From Streptomyces sp. 846.5 (GTDB taxonomy: Bacteria > Actinomycetota > Actinomycetes > Streptomycetales > Streptomycetaceae): 64,000 bases of DNA. The position numbers and the translations under genes are program-made. The notes beneath the pieces are model-generated. The model was not told the origin of the DNA. It made no database searches and was given only the letters and a program-made list of their open reading frames with translations. Below, piece by piece: positions 34,735-42,397 of the stretch (position 1 is its first letter; every line of letters starts with the position of its first letter). The stretch lies in the NCBI RefSeq assembly GCF_004365705.1, contig NZ_SOBN01000001.1, positions 1,690,555 to 1,754,554 of the forward strand, written 5' to 3'.

Positions 34735-35486
34735 GACTCCTCCTTCGCGCGGGCCCTGCGCCACAGCCCCGCCATCGGCACCGCGGCGACAGCGAGCAGC
34801 ACGGGTATCCCCGCCGGCAGGACGAGGGTGGCGGCGAGCGCCAGCACCGCGCCCAGCAGCGCCACCGACCGGGGCTCCCCCGCCTCCCGCAGCCGGGGTC
34901 CGAGCAGGGCCAGGAAGACGGCCGGGCCGGCGGCGTCCAGGCCGAGGCGGGTCGGTTCGCCGAGGGCGCCCGCGCCGAGCGCCCCGGCGAGAGTGGTGAG
35001 GTTCCAGGTCAGATAGAGGCTGACCGCGGTGACGCCGAAGCCGATCCGGGTGGAGCGCCGGTCCGGCTGGACCATGGCGACCGCGGTGGTCTCGTCGATC
35101 ACCGCGTGGGCGGCAAGCGGGCGCAGCATCCTGGGCAACTCCAGCCGGGGGCCGAGGCGCAGGCCGTAGAGGGAGTTGCGGACGCCGAGGAACAGCGCGC
35201 CGGCGATGGCGGCGAGCGGGGCGGCCCCGGCCGCCAGCGCCGCGGTCAGCGCGAACTGCGAGGCTCCGGTGAACACCAGCAGGCTGAGCACACAGGTCTG
35301 CCAGACCGTCAGATGCGCTGCTGCACCGGCGACGCCGAAGGCCAGCCCGGACGCTCCGACGGCCAGGCCGACACCCAGGGCATCGCGGACGACCGCGCGG
35401 TCCGGCACCGCGCTGTCGCGGTCCGTTGCGGATGGTGGCAGGGGGGCCGCCAGTGCGGCCGGTCCGTTGCGTTGAGGGGCGATCAT
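34731..35486 (-). CDS. azlC: AzlC-family branched-chain amino-acid exporter
   Basis: Membrane protein of 251 residues with five to seven segments and the AzlC hallmarks SLLVFTGASQFAL, ALFLGVRNSLYGL and HAVIDETTAVAM. With AzlD it exports branched-chain amino acids or analogues. It starts 19 bases after the AraC gene, which is probably its regulator. Confidence 0.9.
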   Translation of the reverse strand: MIAPQRNGPAALAAPLPPSATDRDSAVPDRAVVRDALGVGLAVGASGLAFGVAGAAAHLTVWQTCVLSLLVFTGASQFALTAALAAGAAPLAAIAGALFLGVRNSLYGLRLGPRLELPRMLRPLAAHAVIDETTAVAMVQPDRRSTRIGFGVTAVSLYLTWNLTTLAGALGAGALGEPTRLGLDAAGPAVFLALLGPRLREAGEPRSVALLGAVLALAATLVLPAGIPVLLAVAAVPMAGLWRRARAKEES

Positions 35487-35505
35487 ACGGACATGCTGGC
35501 CCCGA

Positions 35506-36357
35506 TCAGGGCGTCAGGGCTTGTACGTTCCTGCGCGCCCGCTGGTAGGCCCCGGGCGGCACGCCGACGATCCGCCGGAAGTGGCGGGTGAGGTGCGCCT
35601 GGTCGACGAAGCCGACGGTGACGGCGGCGTCGGCGGGCGCGGTCCCGGCGTCCAGCAGTCGGCGGGCGGTGCCGACCCGGTGCTGGGTCAGCCAGGCGTG
35701 CGGCGGCAGCCCGTACACGCTGCGGAAGGCCCGCAGCAGCGGGAAGGGGCGGGCGCCGACGGCGGCGGCCAGCTCGTCCAGGGTGGGCGGGTCGGCGAGC
35801 TGGACCACCAGCAGGTCGCGGGCGCTGCGGGCGGCCCGTACACCGTCGGCGGCGGGCTGCCGGTCCGGGCTGCGGCCCCGGACATGCGTGCGGACCACCC
35901 GGGCCAGGGCGAGTCGCAGCAGCGTGCTCGCGGCGAGGACCTGGTTCTGGTCGGCGGCCAGGTGCACCTGCTGGACCAGCCGGGTCAGCTCCGGGTCCAC
36001 CGCGACCGCGCTGTCGAAGCCCAGGGTCCCGCTGGTGGCGCCCAGGTCGGCGGCGACCGCGGCCATCGAGGCCACGCTCGGGTAGAGCACCTGGTAGCTC
36101 CAGCCGCCGGGATCGGCCGCATGCCCGGTGTGCAGGGTGTCCGGGTCGACCAGGGCGAGGCTGCCCGCGACGGCGCGCTCCAGGCTCCCCCGGCAGTGGA
36201 ACAGCTCCACCCCGGAGGTGATCGCGGCGATCACATAGGTGTCATGGGTGTGCTTGCCGAAGGTGTGCCGGACGTACCGGGCGTCGAGCAGGTCGACCTC
36301 GGGCAGCGCCGGGTGGGTCCAGTAGTGCGCCCGCTCCTCGTTCCGCATCGCCGTCAT
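35506..36357 (-). CDS. AraC-family regulator of azlCD
   Basis: A 283-residue regulator with an N-terminal cupin domain (RYVRHTFGKHTHDTYVIAAI, LVDPDTLHTG) and two C-terminal helix-turn-helix motifs (TLDELAAAVGARPFPLLRAF and VGFVDQAHLTRHFRRIVG). This AraC/AzlC pairing is common. It is transcribed in the same direction as azlCD and separated by only 19 bases, so autoregulation of the whole unit is likely. ATG at 36357 has a GAGG-type site close upstream. Confidence 0.87.
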   Translation of the reverse strand: MTAMRNEERAHYWTHPALPEVDLLDARYVRHTFGKHTHDTYVIAAITSGVELFHCRGSLERAVAGSLALVDPDTLHTGHAADPGGWSYQVLYPSVASMAAVAADLGATSGTLGFDSAVAVDPELTRLVQQVHLAADQNQVLAASTLLRLALARVVRTHVRGRSPDRQPAADGVRAARSARDLLVVQLADPPTLDELAAAVGARPFPLLRAFRSVYGLPPHAWLTQHRVGTARRLLDAGTAPADAAVTVGFVDQAHLTRHFRRIVGVPPGAYQRARRNVQALTP

Positions 36358-36399
36358 CGCCCTCGTCTCCGCCGCTCCTGATCCGCTACTCCTGCTCCG

Positions 36400-37005
36400 C
36401 TACTCCGCCTCGCCCGCGAAGGCCATCAGCTGCTCGACCGACCAGACCAGCCGGCCCGAGCGGAGGTCGTCGACCACGCCGTCCAGCCAGGTCAGCTCGG
36501 CCGCGGTGACGGCCTGCAGGTACTCGCTCTCCAGCATGGTGATCCGGGGCAGACCGCGCGCGGCCTCGGTCGCCGCCGTGGCGTCCATGGCCCGCAGCGA
36601 GGCCGCGAGCCGGTCGCGGCGGTCGTCCAGGGCCGCCAGCATCTCCGCCGGTTCCAGCAGCAGCAGCTGCGACAGTGCGGCGGGGAACTCCGGGAACTCC
36701 TGCTTGGGGGTGCGCAGCATCTCGATCAGCCAGGCCCGGGCCGTCGCGCGGCCCTCGTCGGTGATCTCGTAGACGGTCCGCTCGGGGTACTGCTGGTCCC
36801 GGCCGGTCTCCCGGACCGCGATCAGACCGGCGGCGAGCAGCCGGTCGATGGTGCGGTAGAGCCCGGTCCGCTGGCCGACGTTGACGACCTGGTCCTTGCC
36901 CCACTGCTTGATCAGCCGCTGCACCCCGTACGGGTGCAGCGGCTTGTAGCTGAGCAGGGACAGCACGGTGAGCGCGAGCGGAGAACTGCGCATGGGGGTG
37001 TCCAT
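36400..37005 (-). CDS. PadR-family repressor
   Basis: A 201-residue regulator: PadR winged helix at residues 8-95 (ALTVLSLLSYKPLHPYGVQRL, TGLYRTIDRLLAAGLI, YEITDEGRATARAWL) and a helical C-terminal dimer domain (Vir_C type). It is divergent from an FAD monooxygenase with which it probably shares control. The ATG at 37005 follows TAGGAT by six bases, a leaderless pattern. Confidence 0.87.
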   Translation of the reverse strand: MDTPMRSSPLALTVLSLLSYKPLHPYGVQRLIKQWGKDQVVNVGQRTGLYRTIDRLLAAGLIAVRETGRDQQYPERTVYEITDEGRATARAWLIEMLRTPKQEFPEFPAALSQLLLLEPAEMLAALDDRRDRLAASLRAMDATAATEAARGLPRITMLESEYLQAVTAAELTWLDGVVDDLRSGRLVWSVEQLMAFAGEAE

Positions 37006-37040
37006 ACGAGCATCCTACTCCCGACTACCCTCCTCGATAC

Positions 37041-37073
37041 TAGTTGACATGTAATTAGTTTCAGTGCAACTAT
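37041..37073 (+). promoter_or_regulatory. monooxygenase promoter overlapped by candidate PadR operator
   Basis: -35 TTGACA (37044-37049), 18-base spacer, -10-like AACTAT (37068-37073). The outer arms TAGTTG (37041-37046) and CAACTA (37067-37072) form an inverted repeat exactly covering both promoter boxes, so a dimer bound here would block RNA polymerase. The divergent PadR gene is the natural candidate. Confidence 0.5.
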
Positions 37074-37114
37074 CGATCCATCTCACCCCACGGACGACAA
37101 GGCAGGAAGCACTC

Positions 37115-38311
37115 ATGACCTCCCCCATCCGCACCGTCCTGGTCATCGGCGGCGGCATCGCCGGCCCGATCGCCGCCATGGCTCTGCAGCAGGCCGGTAT
37201 CGAGGCCACCGTGTACGAGGCCTTCGCCACCACCGCGGCCGGCCAGGGCGGCGGCATGACCATCGCCCCCAACGGACAGGACGCCCTGGACGCCATCGGC
37301 GTCGGCGAGCTGATCCGGCCGCTCGGCGTGCCGATGACCGGCATCGTCATGCAGGACTGGGCGGGCCGGCGGCTCGCCGAGTTCGGCAACCCACCCGGCG
37401 TCCCGCCGATGCAACTCATCTGGCGCACCGAGCTCTACAGCGCGCTGTACGCGGAGACCGAGCGCCGAGGCATCCGCATCGAGCACGACAGACGCCTGGT
37501 CGACGCGGTGGAGACGGCCGACGGCATCACCGCGCACTTCGCCGACGGGACGCAGGCCACCGGGGACATCCTGATCGGTGCGGACGGCATCCGCTCCACG
37601 GTGCGCACCCTGATCGACCCGGACGCCCCCGGACCCTCCTACGCCGGCCTGATCAGCTTCGGCGCCCGGGTCACCGGGGTCACCACCCCGTCCACCCGTT
37701 CCAAGATGAACATGAGCTTCGGCAAGCAGGCCTTCGTCGGCTACCAGGTCCTCGACGACGGCTCGGGCGTCTGGTTCGTCAATCTGCCACACCCGGTGGC
37801 CATGTCGGCGACCGAGGCGCAGAAGACCCCGTCCGAGGAGTGGCTGGAGCTGCTGAGTTCGAAGTTCGCCGACGACCGCACCCCCGCGCGGGAGTTGATC
37901 GGCCGGACCGCCCCGGAGGACCTGATCGTGGTCGGCTCCATGGAGAACATGCCGCCACGGGTGCCGGTCTGGAGCCGGGGCCGGATGGTGCTGGTCGGCG
38001 ACTCGGCCCACGCGCCCTCGTCCAGCTCCGGGCAGGGCGCCTCGCTGTCCATCGAGAGCGCCGTCGAACTGGCCCGCTGCCTGCGCGACCTCCCCTACCA
38101 GGAGGCCTTCGCCGCCTATGAGCGGCTGCGCCGGCCCCGGGTCGAGCGGGTCATCAAGGAGACCACGCACAAGAACAGCGCCAAGGCCGCAGGCCCGGTG
38201 GGACGCGTGGTCTTCGCCCTGCTGATGCGGATCTTCGGCAAGCTGGCGAAGCCCGAGAAGATGGCCTGGGTGTTCGACCACCGGATCGACTGGGACGCCC
38301 CGGTCAACTGA
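37115..38311 (+). CDS. FAD-dependent monooxygenase (PHBH/aromatic hydroxylase type)
   Basis: Flavoprotein of 398 residues. FAD motif VIGGGIAGPIAAMALQQAG is at residues 8-26, the central DG motif is DILIGADGIRSTVR, and the second FAD motif is GRMVLVGDSAHAPSSSSGQGA. The family hydroxylates aromatic or polyketide-like substrates with NAD(P)H, or inactivates drugs such as tetracyclines and rifamycins. PadR control suggests a phenolic or xenobiotic inducer. ATG at 37115 has AGGA upstream. Confidence 0.87.
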   Translation: MTSPIRTVLVIGGGIAGPIAAMALQQAGIEATVYEAFATTAAGQGGGMTIAPNGQDALDAIGVGELIRPLGVPMTGIVMQDWAGRRLAEFGNPPGVPPMQLIWRTELYSALYAETERRGIRIEHDRRLVDAVETADGITAHFADGTQATGDILIGADGIRSTVRTLIDPDAPGPSYAGLISFGARVTGVTTPSTRSKMNMSFGKQAFVGYQVLDDGSGVWFVNLPHPVAMSATEAQKTPSEEWLELLSSKFADDRTPARELIGRTAPEDLIVVGSMENMPPRVPVWSRGRMVLVGDSAHAPSSSSGQGASLSIESAVELARCLRDLPYQEAFAAYERLRRPRVERVIKETTHKNSAKAAGPVGRVVFALLMRIFGKLAKPEKMAWVFDHRIDWDAPVN

Positions 38312-38324
38312 CCGAGGACGCCCC

Positions 38325-39458
38325 TCAGCCGAGGGACGCGGGCCAGACCGTGCTCCGGTGGACGAAGGCCGGACGCAGGTCCGGATCCGGGGCGTCGTAG
38401 TAGCGGTGGAAGACCGCCGTCGCCGAACCCGACAGCGGCGGCACGATCCAGCTCCAGTCGACCGGGCAGCCGCGGCCGCGGGCATGTTCGCGTTCGACAT
38501 GGGTGAGGAAGCGCGCCGACTCGGTGTGGTGGTCGGCGATGGTCACTCCGGCCTGCTGGAAGGAGTGCAGGACGGCCAGGTTGAGCTCCACCAGGGCCCG
38601 GTCCCGCCACAGGGTGCGCTCGTTGCTGCTGTCCAGGCCGAAGAGGTCCGCCACCGCCGGGAGCAGGTCGTAGCGGTCGGTGTCACCGAGGTTGCGGGAC
38701 CCGATCTCGGTCCCCATGTACCAGCCGTTGAACGGCGCCGCCGGGTAGGTGATCCCGCCGATCTCCAGGTTCATGTCGCAGACCGCCGGCACCGCGTACC
38801 AGCGCAGGCCCAGCCCCGCGAAGCCCGGTTGCTGAGGATGCGTCAGCTCCACCTCCAGCACGGCGTCCTCGGGCACCTCGTAGAACTGCGGGTCCTGGTC
38901 CGGGGCGGCCTGCACCAGCAGCGGCAGCACCTCGAACGGCTCCCCGCCGCCCTTCCAGCCCAGATCGGCGGCGAGTTGGGCGCGCGAGGCGCTGCGCGGG
39001 TCGTCCGCGTAGCGCACCAGCTGCTCGCCGAGCAGCCTGGGCGCCGGGCGGCCGGGCCGGTCCGGGGCGAAGACGGTGATGACCGGGCGTATCCGGCCGC
39101 CGTTGGTGGCGCTGCGCAGATGCTCGAAGCAGTGCTGGGCGATGTCGTCGGGGTGCTCCAGATGGCGCAGGTCCCGCACGGTCAGGTTGTTCCAGTACAG
39201 CCGGCCGATGCAGCGGTCCGCGTTGCGCCAGGCGACCCGCGCGCCGAAGGCCAGCTCCTCGGGTGTGTGCTCATAGGTGCCGAACTCCTCGACGGCCGCC
39301 GTGATCTCCTCGATCCGGCGCTCGGGGCGGGCGCCGTCCGGGTTCTCCTCGGCGAACAGGCGGACGAAGGCCGCGGCCTCCCGCAGCAGGGTGCCGTGCT
39401 CGGCGCTGCGCGTGGGGGCGGTGCGGGCGAGGGCAGTTCGGGGGCGGGGGAACGGCAA
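38325..39458 (-). CDS. nos: bacterial nitric oxide synthase oxygenase
   Basis: A 377-residue heme-thiolate enzyme making NO and citrulline from L-arginine. It consists of the oxygenase domain only, as in other bacterial NOS. The heme Cys83 is in WRNADRCIGRLYW, and the arginine-binding Glu251 is in NGWYMGTEIGSRN. Pterin-site text is near the end (SWIVPPLSGSATAVFHRYY). Start is TTG at 39458 with AGGAG eight bases upstream. It lacks a reductase domain and lies 81 bases downstream of a flavohemoglobin gene in the same direction, so that protein may supply electrons or consume the NO made. Confidence 0.93.
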   Translation of the reverse strand: MPFPRPRTALARTAPTRSAEHGTLLREAAAFVRLFAEENPDGARPERRIEEITAAVEEFGTYEHTPEELAFGARVAWRNADRCIGRLYWNNLTVRDLRHLEHPDDIAQHCFEHLRSATNGGRIRPVITVFAPDRPGRPAPRLLGEQLVRYADDPRSASRAQLAADLGWKGGGEPFEVLPLLVQAAPDQDPQFYEVPEDAVLEVELTHPQQPGFAGLGLRWYAVPAVCDMNLEIGGITYPAAPFNGWYMGTEIGSRNLGDTDRYDLLPAVADLFGLDSSNERTLWRDRALVELNLAVLHSFQQAGVTIADHHTESARFLTHVEREHARGRGCPVDWSWIVPPLSGSATAVFHRYYDAPDPDLRPAFVHRSTVWPASLG

Positions 39459-39539
39459 GGGTGTCTCTCCTGCTCGGGGCGGGTGGGGCCCTGCCGCGGA
39501 CGGCTACGGGGAGCGGCGTCCGGGCGGCGTGAGGTCGGG

Positions 39540-40859
39540 TCAGCGGGCGACGAGGTTCGCTGCCGTGAGCTTGGGCAGCAGGGCGGCCTCCAACGCGGGG
39601 ACGTCGAAGGGGTCGTGGTGGATCCGCCGCTGCGGGACGCCCTGCCGCAGCAGGGTGTCGGCGGCCTGGGTGACCATGTCGACCGGGCCGGAGAGATACG
39701 CCTCATGCCGGTACCACGGGCCGAACTGACCCAGGACATGGGGCAGGTCGCCCTCCAGGCCCACGATGCGCTCGTCGGAGACGGCGGCCCGCACCGAGAG
39801 CCAGTGGTGGCGCTGCGCCATGCGCAGCATGTCGTCCAGGCCGTAGAGCTGCGTCGCGGTCCTGGCGCCGACGAAGACATTGGTGTCGCGTTCCGAGCCG
39901 CTGCGCGCCGCGTGTTCCACCAGGGCCCGGATGGGCGCCAGCCCGGTCCCGCCCGCCACGCAGACCAACGGGCGGCTGCTGTCGGGGTCCAGGGTCATCT
40001 GCCCCTGGGCCGGACCGAGCCGGACCATGTCGCCCGGCGTCGCCCGTTCCACCAGCGCAGGGCTCACCTGGCCGCCCGGGACGGCCCGTACATGGAAGGT
40101 CAGGGTCCCGTCCGGGCGCGGGGCGTGGGCGGGCGAGTAGTAGCGCCAGGCCCGGGGAGCCCAGGGCGTCTCCATGCTGGCGTACTGGCCGGCCAGATAG
40201 GGATAGGGGGTCTCCGGACGTACGGTGATCTCGGCGATGCCGTGGCCGCGCTGCACATGGCGGGTGATCTCCGCGTACCACACCGCCGGGCCCAACAGCG
40301 CGTCGTCCTCGGCCGCCTGGGACATCACCTGGGCGACCAGCCCGTAGGCCCGGGTCCAGATCCCGGCGAGCTCCGGGGTCCACGCCGGGCCGGCGTAGCG
40401 CTCCAGCGAGGCGAGCAGGCATTCACCGACAGCGGGGTAGTGCCCGGTCAGGGCGCCGAACTTGCGGTGGTCCCGGCCCAGATGGGTGCAGAAGCGGACC
40501 AGGTTCTCCGGGTCGTCCACCAGGTCCACGATCCGCAGCAGTCCCCGCAGCAGGCGATCGCGCTGCACATCGAGGTCCACCGGGAAGAGCTCGCGCACCG
40601 CCGGGTAGCGGGCGAAGAGGATGGCGTAGAAGTAGACCGTCAGCTCACCGGCCAGCGGACTCACCGCCGCCACACTGGCACGCAGTAAGGCGATCTGATC
40701 CGGCGTCAGCGGGCCCGGCTCAGGGGCTGGGGTCGGACGGACGGGAGGCGGCGCCGGGTTCGGGGCCTGGGCCCGTCGGTTAAGCGGGGTGGGGCGCAGT
40801 CCGGAGAGCCTCAACGGATCTCCCGGTGACGGATGTGCCCGCTCGGGAACAGCGGGCAT
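39540..40859 (-). CDS. flavohemoglobin (globin-FAD-NAD reductase), putative NO dioxygenase or NOS partner
   Basis: A 439-residue protein. A Pro-rich N-tail of about 50 residues is followed by a globin domain (about 52-190), with a B10-region Tyr in YFYAILFARYP and putative proximal His131 in LGRDHRKFGA, then HYPAVGECLL. A ferredoxin-reductase module follows, with RYYSPAH for FAD and VCVAGGTGLAPI for NAD(P)H. The HRKFG proximal motif is like mycobacterial type-II and actinobacterial flavohemoglobins rather than E. coli Hmp. ATG at 40859 is chosen, but GTG at 40934 is in frame and nearer the promoter. First gene of a unit with nos. Confidence 0.85.
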   Translation of the reverse strand: MPAVPERAHPSPGDPLRLSGLRPTPLNRRAQAPNPAPPPVRPTPAPEPGPLTPDQIALLRASVAAVSPLAGELTVYFYAILFARYPAVRELFPVDLDVQRDRLLRGLLRIVDLVDDPENLVRFCTHLGRDHRKFGALTGHYPAVGECLLASLERYAGPAWTPELAGIWTRAYGLVAQVMSQAAEDDALLGPAVWYAEITRHVQRGHGIAEITVRPETPYPYLAGQYASMETPWAPRAWRYYSPAHAPRPDGTLTFHVRAVPGGQVSPALVERATPGDMVRLGPAQGQMTLDPDSSRPLVCVAGGTGLAPIRALVEHAARSGSERDTNVFVGARTATQLYGLDDMLRMAQRHHWLSVRAAVSDERIVGLEGDLPHVLGQFGPWYRHEAYLSGPVDMVTQAADTLLRQGVPQRRIHHDPFDVPALEAALLPKLTAANLVAR

Positions 40860-40958
40860 CCGAAGGACGCGGGTCTGTGATGCGCGGTCAGAACCTGAAC
40901 AGGCATGGCGATCCCCTGGGTCGGCCGCCCTCACCGACCGGAGGGCTCGATTCCGATC

Positions 40959-40986
40959 ACCCTATTTGATCAACCCTATATGTCAA
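40959..40986 (-). promoter_or_regulatory. promoter of flavohemoglobin-nos unit with direct repeat
   Basis: On the minus strand, -35 TTGACA (40986-40981), 16-base spacer and -10 TAGGGT (40964-40959). On the plus strand the same stretch is a tandem repeat ACCCTATTTG / ACCCTATATG with a 14-base period covering the -10 and the spacer. The repeat is a candidate operator for an unknown regulator; it does not look like a known NsrR or NorR site. Confidence 0.6.
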
Positions 40987-41027
40987 GTTCCAGTCAATTC
41001 GCCCAAAAACCGCTCCCGGGCACCCGC

Positions 41028-42047
41028 TCACCGGGCCGGCGGCGGCGCGGTGCTCTCGCGTACCACCAGTTGCGGCGTGACCATGCTGTGCACCTCGCCG
41101 CCGGGCCGGTGGCCCTGGGCGAGCTGATCCAGCAGCAGCGACACGCACAACCGCCCGACCTGCTCGAAGTCCTGGTGCACGGTGGTCAGCGGCGGGTGGA
41201 AGAAGCCCGACTCCGGCGTGTCGTCGTAGCCGATCACGCTCACGTCGCGGGGGACCTCCCGGCCGGCCTCGCGCAGCGCCTTGATCAGCCCCAGGGCCAT
41301 GTTGTCGTTGGCGACGAAGACCGCGGTGACGTCCTTGTCCTCGGCCAGCCTGCGGCCGACCAGATAGCCGGAGTCCGCCGACCAGTCGCCGTACAGCACG
41401 GCCGGGACCGGTGCACCGGCGCGTTTGAGGGTGCTGAACCAGGCGGCCGCGCGGCGCCGCGCCGAGTAGGAGTCCTGCGGTCCGGCCAGGTGCCACACGG
41501 TGCGGTGGCCCAGGCCGAGCAGATGCGCGGTGGCCTCCTCCGCGCCCGCGGCCTGGTTGTTGTCCACCGAGGGGTGGCGCTGGTCCGGGTCGCCGTCGGC
41601 GACCACCACCGGGACCCCGGTGGGCAGGCGCAGGTCGGGGTGGTCCAGGATCTGCGCCTCGATCATGATGATGCCGTCCACGCCCTGGCCGGTCAGCTTG
41701 GAGAACGCCTTGCGCATCGCTCCCCCGGTCTGGGACTCCGGACCGACCAGGTTCACCGAGTAGCCGGCGGTCTGCGCCGCCTCCGAAATCGCCTGCAGGG
41801 TACGGCTGTTGCCATGGGCACTGAGGCTGAAGCTGATCACGCCGATCATGTGGAACTGGCCGGTGACCAGGGCCCGCGCGGCACTGTTGGGCCGGTAGCC
41901 GAGCACCTGCATCGCGGACAGCACCCGCTGGCGGGTCTCCTCGTCCACGTTGCTGCGGTCGTTGGCGACCCGGGACACGGTCTGACTCGAAACCCCGGCC
42001 AGCGCCGCGACGTCCGCCTGGGAGGGCGGCTTGTAGGTCTCGGTCAC
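41028..42047 (-). CDS. LacI-family repressor of the galactoside locus
   Basis: A 339-residue repressor with helix-turn-helix at residues 10-30 (SQADVAALAGVSSQTVSRVAN), hinge LGYRPNSAARAL and a PBP-like effector domain (MIGVISFSLS, GVDGIIMIEAQ, AVFVANDNMALGLI, VIGYDDTPESGF). It is divergent from a sugar transporter-GH35 operon. Two near-identical operators (42064-42081 and 42280-42297) lie before it and before that operon. GTG at 42047 is preferred; an upstream in-frame start at 42104 would cover the operator. Confidence 0.88.
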   Translation of the reverse strand: MTETYKPPSQADVAALAGVSSQTVSRVANDRSNVDEETRQRVLSAMQVLGYRPNSAARALVTGQFHMIGVISFSLSAHGNSRTLQAISEAAQTAGYSVNLVGPESQTGGAMRKAFSKLTGQGVDGIIMIEAQILDHPDLRLPTGVPVVVADGDPDQRHPSVDNNQAAGAEEATAHLLGLGHRTVWHLAGPQDSYSARRRAAAWFSTLKRAGAPVPAVLYGDWSADSGYLVGRRLAEDKDVTAVFVANDNMALGLIKALREAGREVPRDVSVIGYDDTPESGFFHPPLTTVHQDFEQVGRLCVSLLLDQLAQGHRPGGEVHSMVTPQLVVRESTAPPPAR

Positions 42048-42063
42048 ACGTCCCACCTCTCGT

Positions 42064-42081
42064 GATGTTTGCGCCAACATC
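42064..42081. promoter_or_regulatory. LacI-type operator 1 (before the repressor gene)
   Basis: GATGTT-TGCGCC-AACATC: perfect 6-base arms around a CG-containing centre, typical of LacI-family sites. It matches operator 2 at 14 of 18 positions and lies 17 bases upstream of the repressor start, so it is probably autoregulatory. Confidence 0.65.
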
Positions 42082-42124
42082 GTAACCAGGGCGGCTGGCC
42101 GCAAGCAATGCTGCTGCGCGACCC

Positions 42125-42259
42125 CTACCGGACCTTGAGCGCGAGATCACCGTCGGCGATTAGTCCGTATTCGGCCAGTTCTTCCAGGAGTTTTCCTGGA
42201 CCGACTCCTGCCGGAAATTTTTCGGCAATGAGCCTTGACGCCTTCGATGCAACTGACAC
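42125..42259 (-). CDS. small ORF of 44 codons, possibly a gene remnant
   Basis: Reads from GTG at 42259 to TAG at 42125. Its text looks protein-like: SRLIAEKFPAGVGPGKLLEE, then LAEYGLIADGDLALKV. It is an amphipathic helix-rich peptide with balanced Glu/Lys/Asp. Codons such as AAA, TTT, CTA and ATT are rare in neighbouring genes, giving this stretch a lower GC content. I see no ribosome site. It may be a real small protein or the 3' end of a lost gene. It contains an inverted repeat TCCAGGA-GTTT-TCCTGGA (42183-42200). Confidence 0.35.
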   Translation of the reverse strand: MSVASKASRLIAEKFPAGVGPGKLLEELAEYGLIADGDLALKVR

Positions 42260-42264
42260 ACACT
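42235..42264 (+). promoter_or_regulatory. promoter of the galactoside operon
   Basis: -35 TTGACG (42235-42240), 18-base spacer and weak -10 CACACT (42259-42264). It places the transcription start near 42271, immediately before operator 2. Together with the small ORF and the two operators this accounts for what I can see in the 350-base gap 42048-42397. Confidence 0.45.
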
Positions 42265-42279
42265 CATCGACACGCGGAC

Positions 42280-42297
42280 CGTGTTTGCGTAAACATC
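42280..42297. promoter_or_regulatory. LacI-type operator 2 (before the transporter operon)
   Basis: CGTGTTTGCGTAAACATC, with arms TGTTTGC/GTAAACA (one mismatch) around the CG centre, just downstream of the predicted transcription start. It is nearly the same as operator 1 near the repressor gene. Confidence 0.65.
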
Positions 42298-42397
42298 TTC
42301 TTCACCGAGCGGCCTCGTCGCCGCTCAGACCCGCCACCTCGGGGTTGCGCAGGGGTGCGGGGCGTCGCGCCCCGAAGAGTTGGAGCATGACTGCGAA

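Noticed and set aside
40811-40906. 31-codon frame (MPVQVLTAHHRP...) in the flavohemoglobin leader
   Set aside because: No leader-peptide motif, and it overlaps the flavohemoglobin N-terminus; likely chance.
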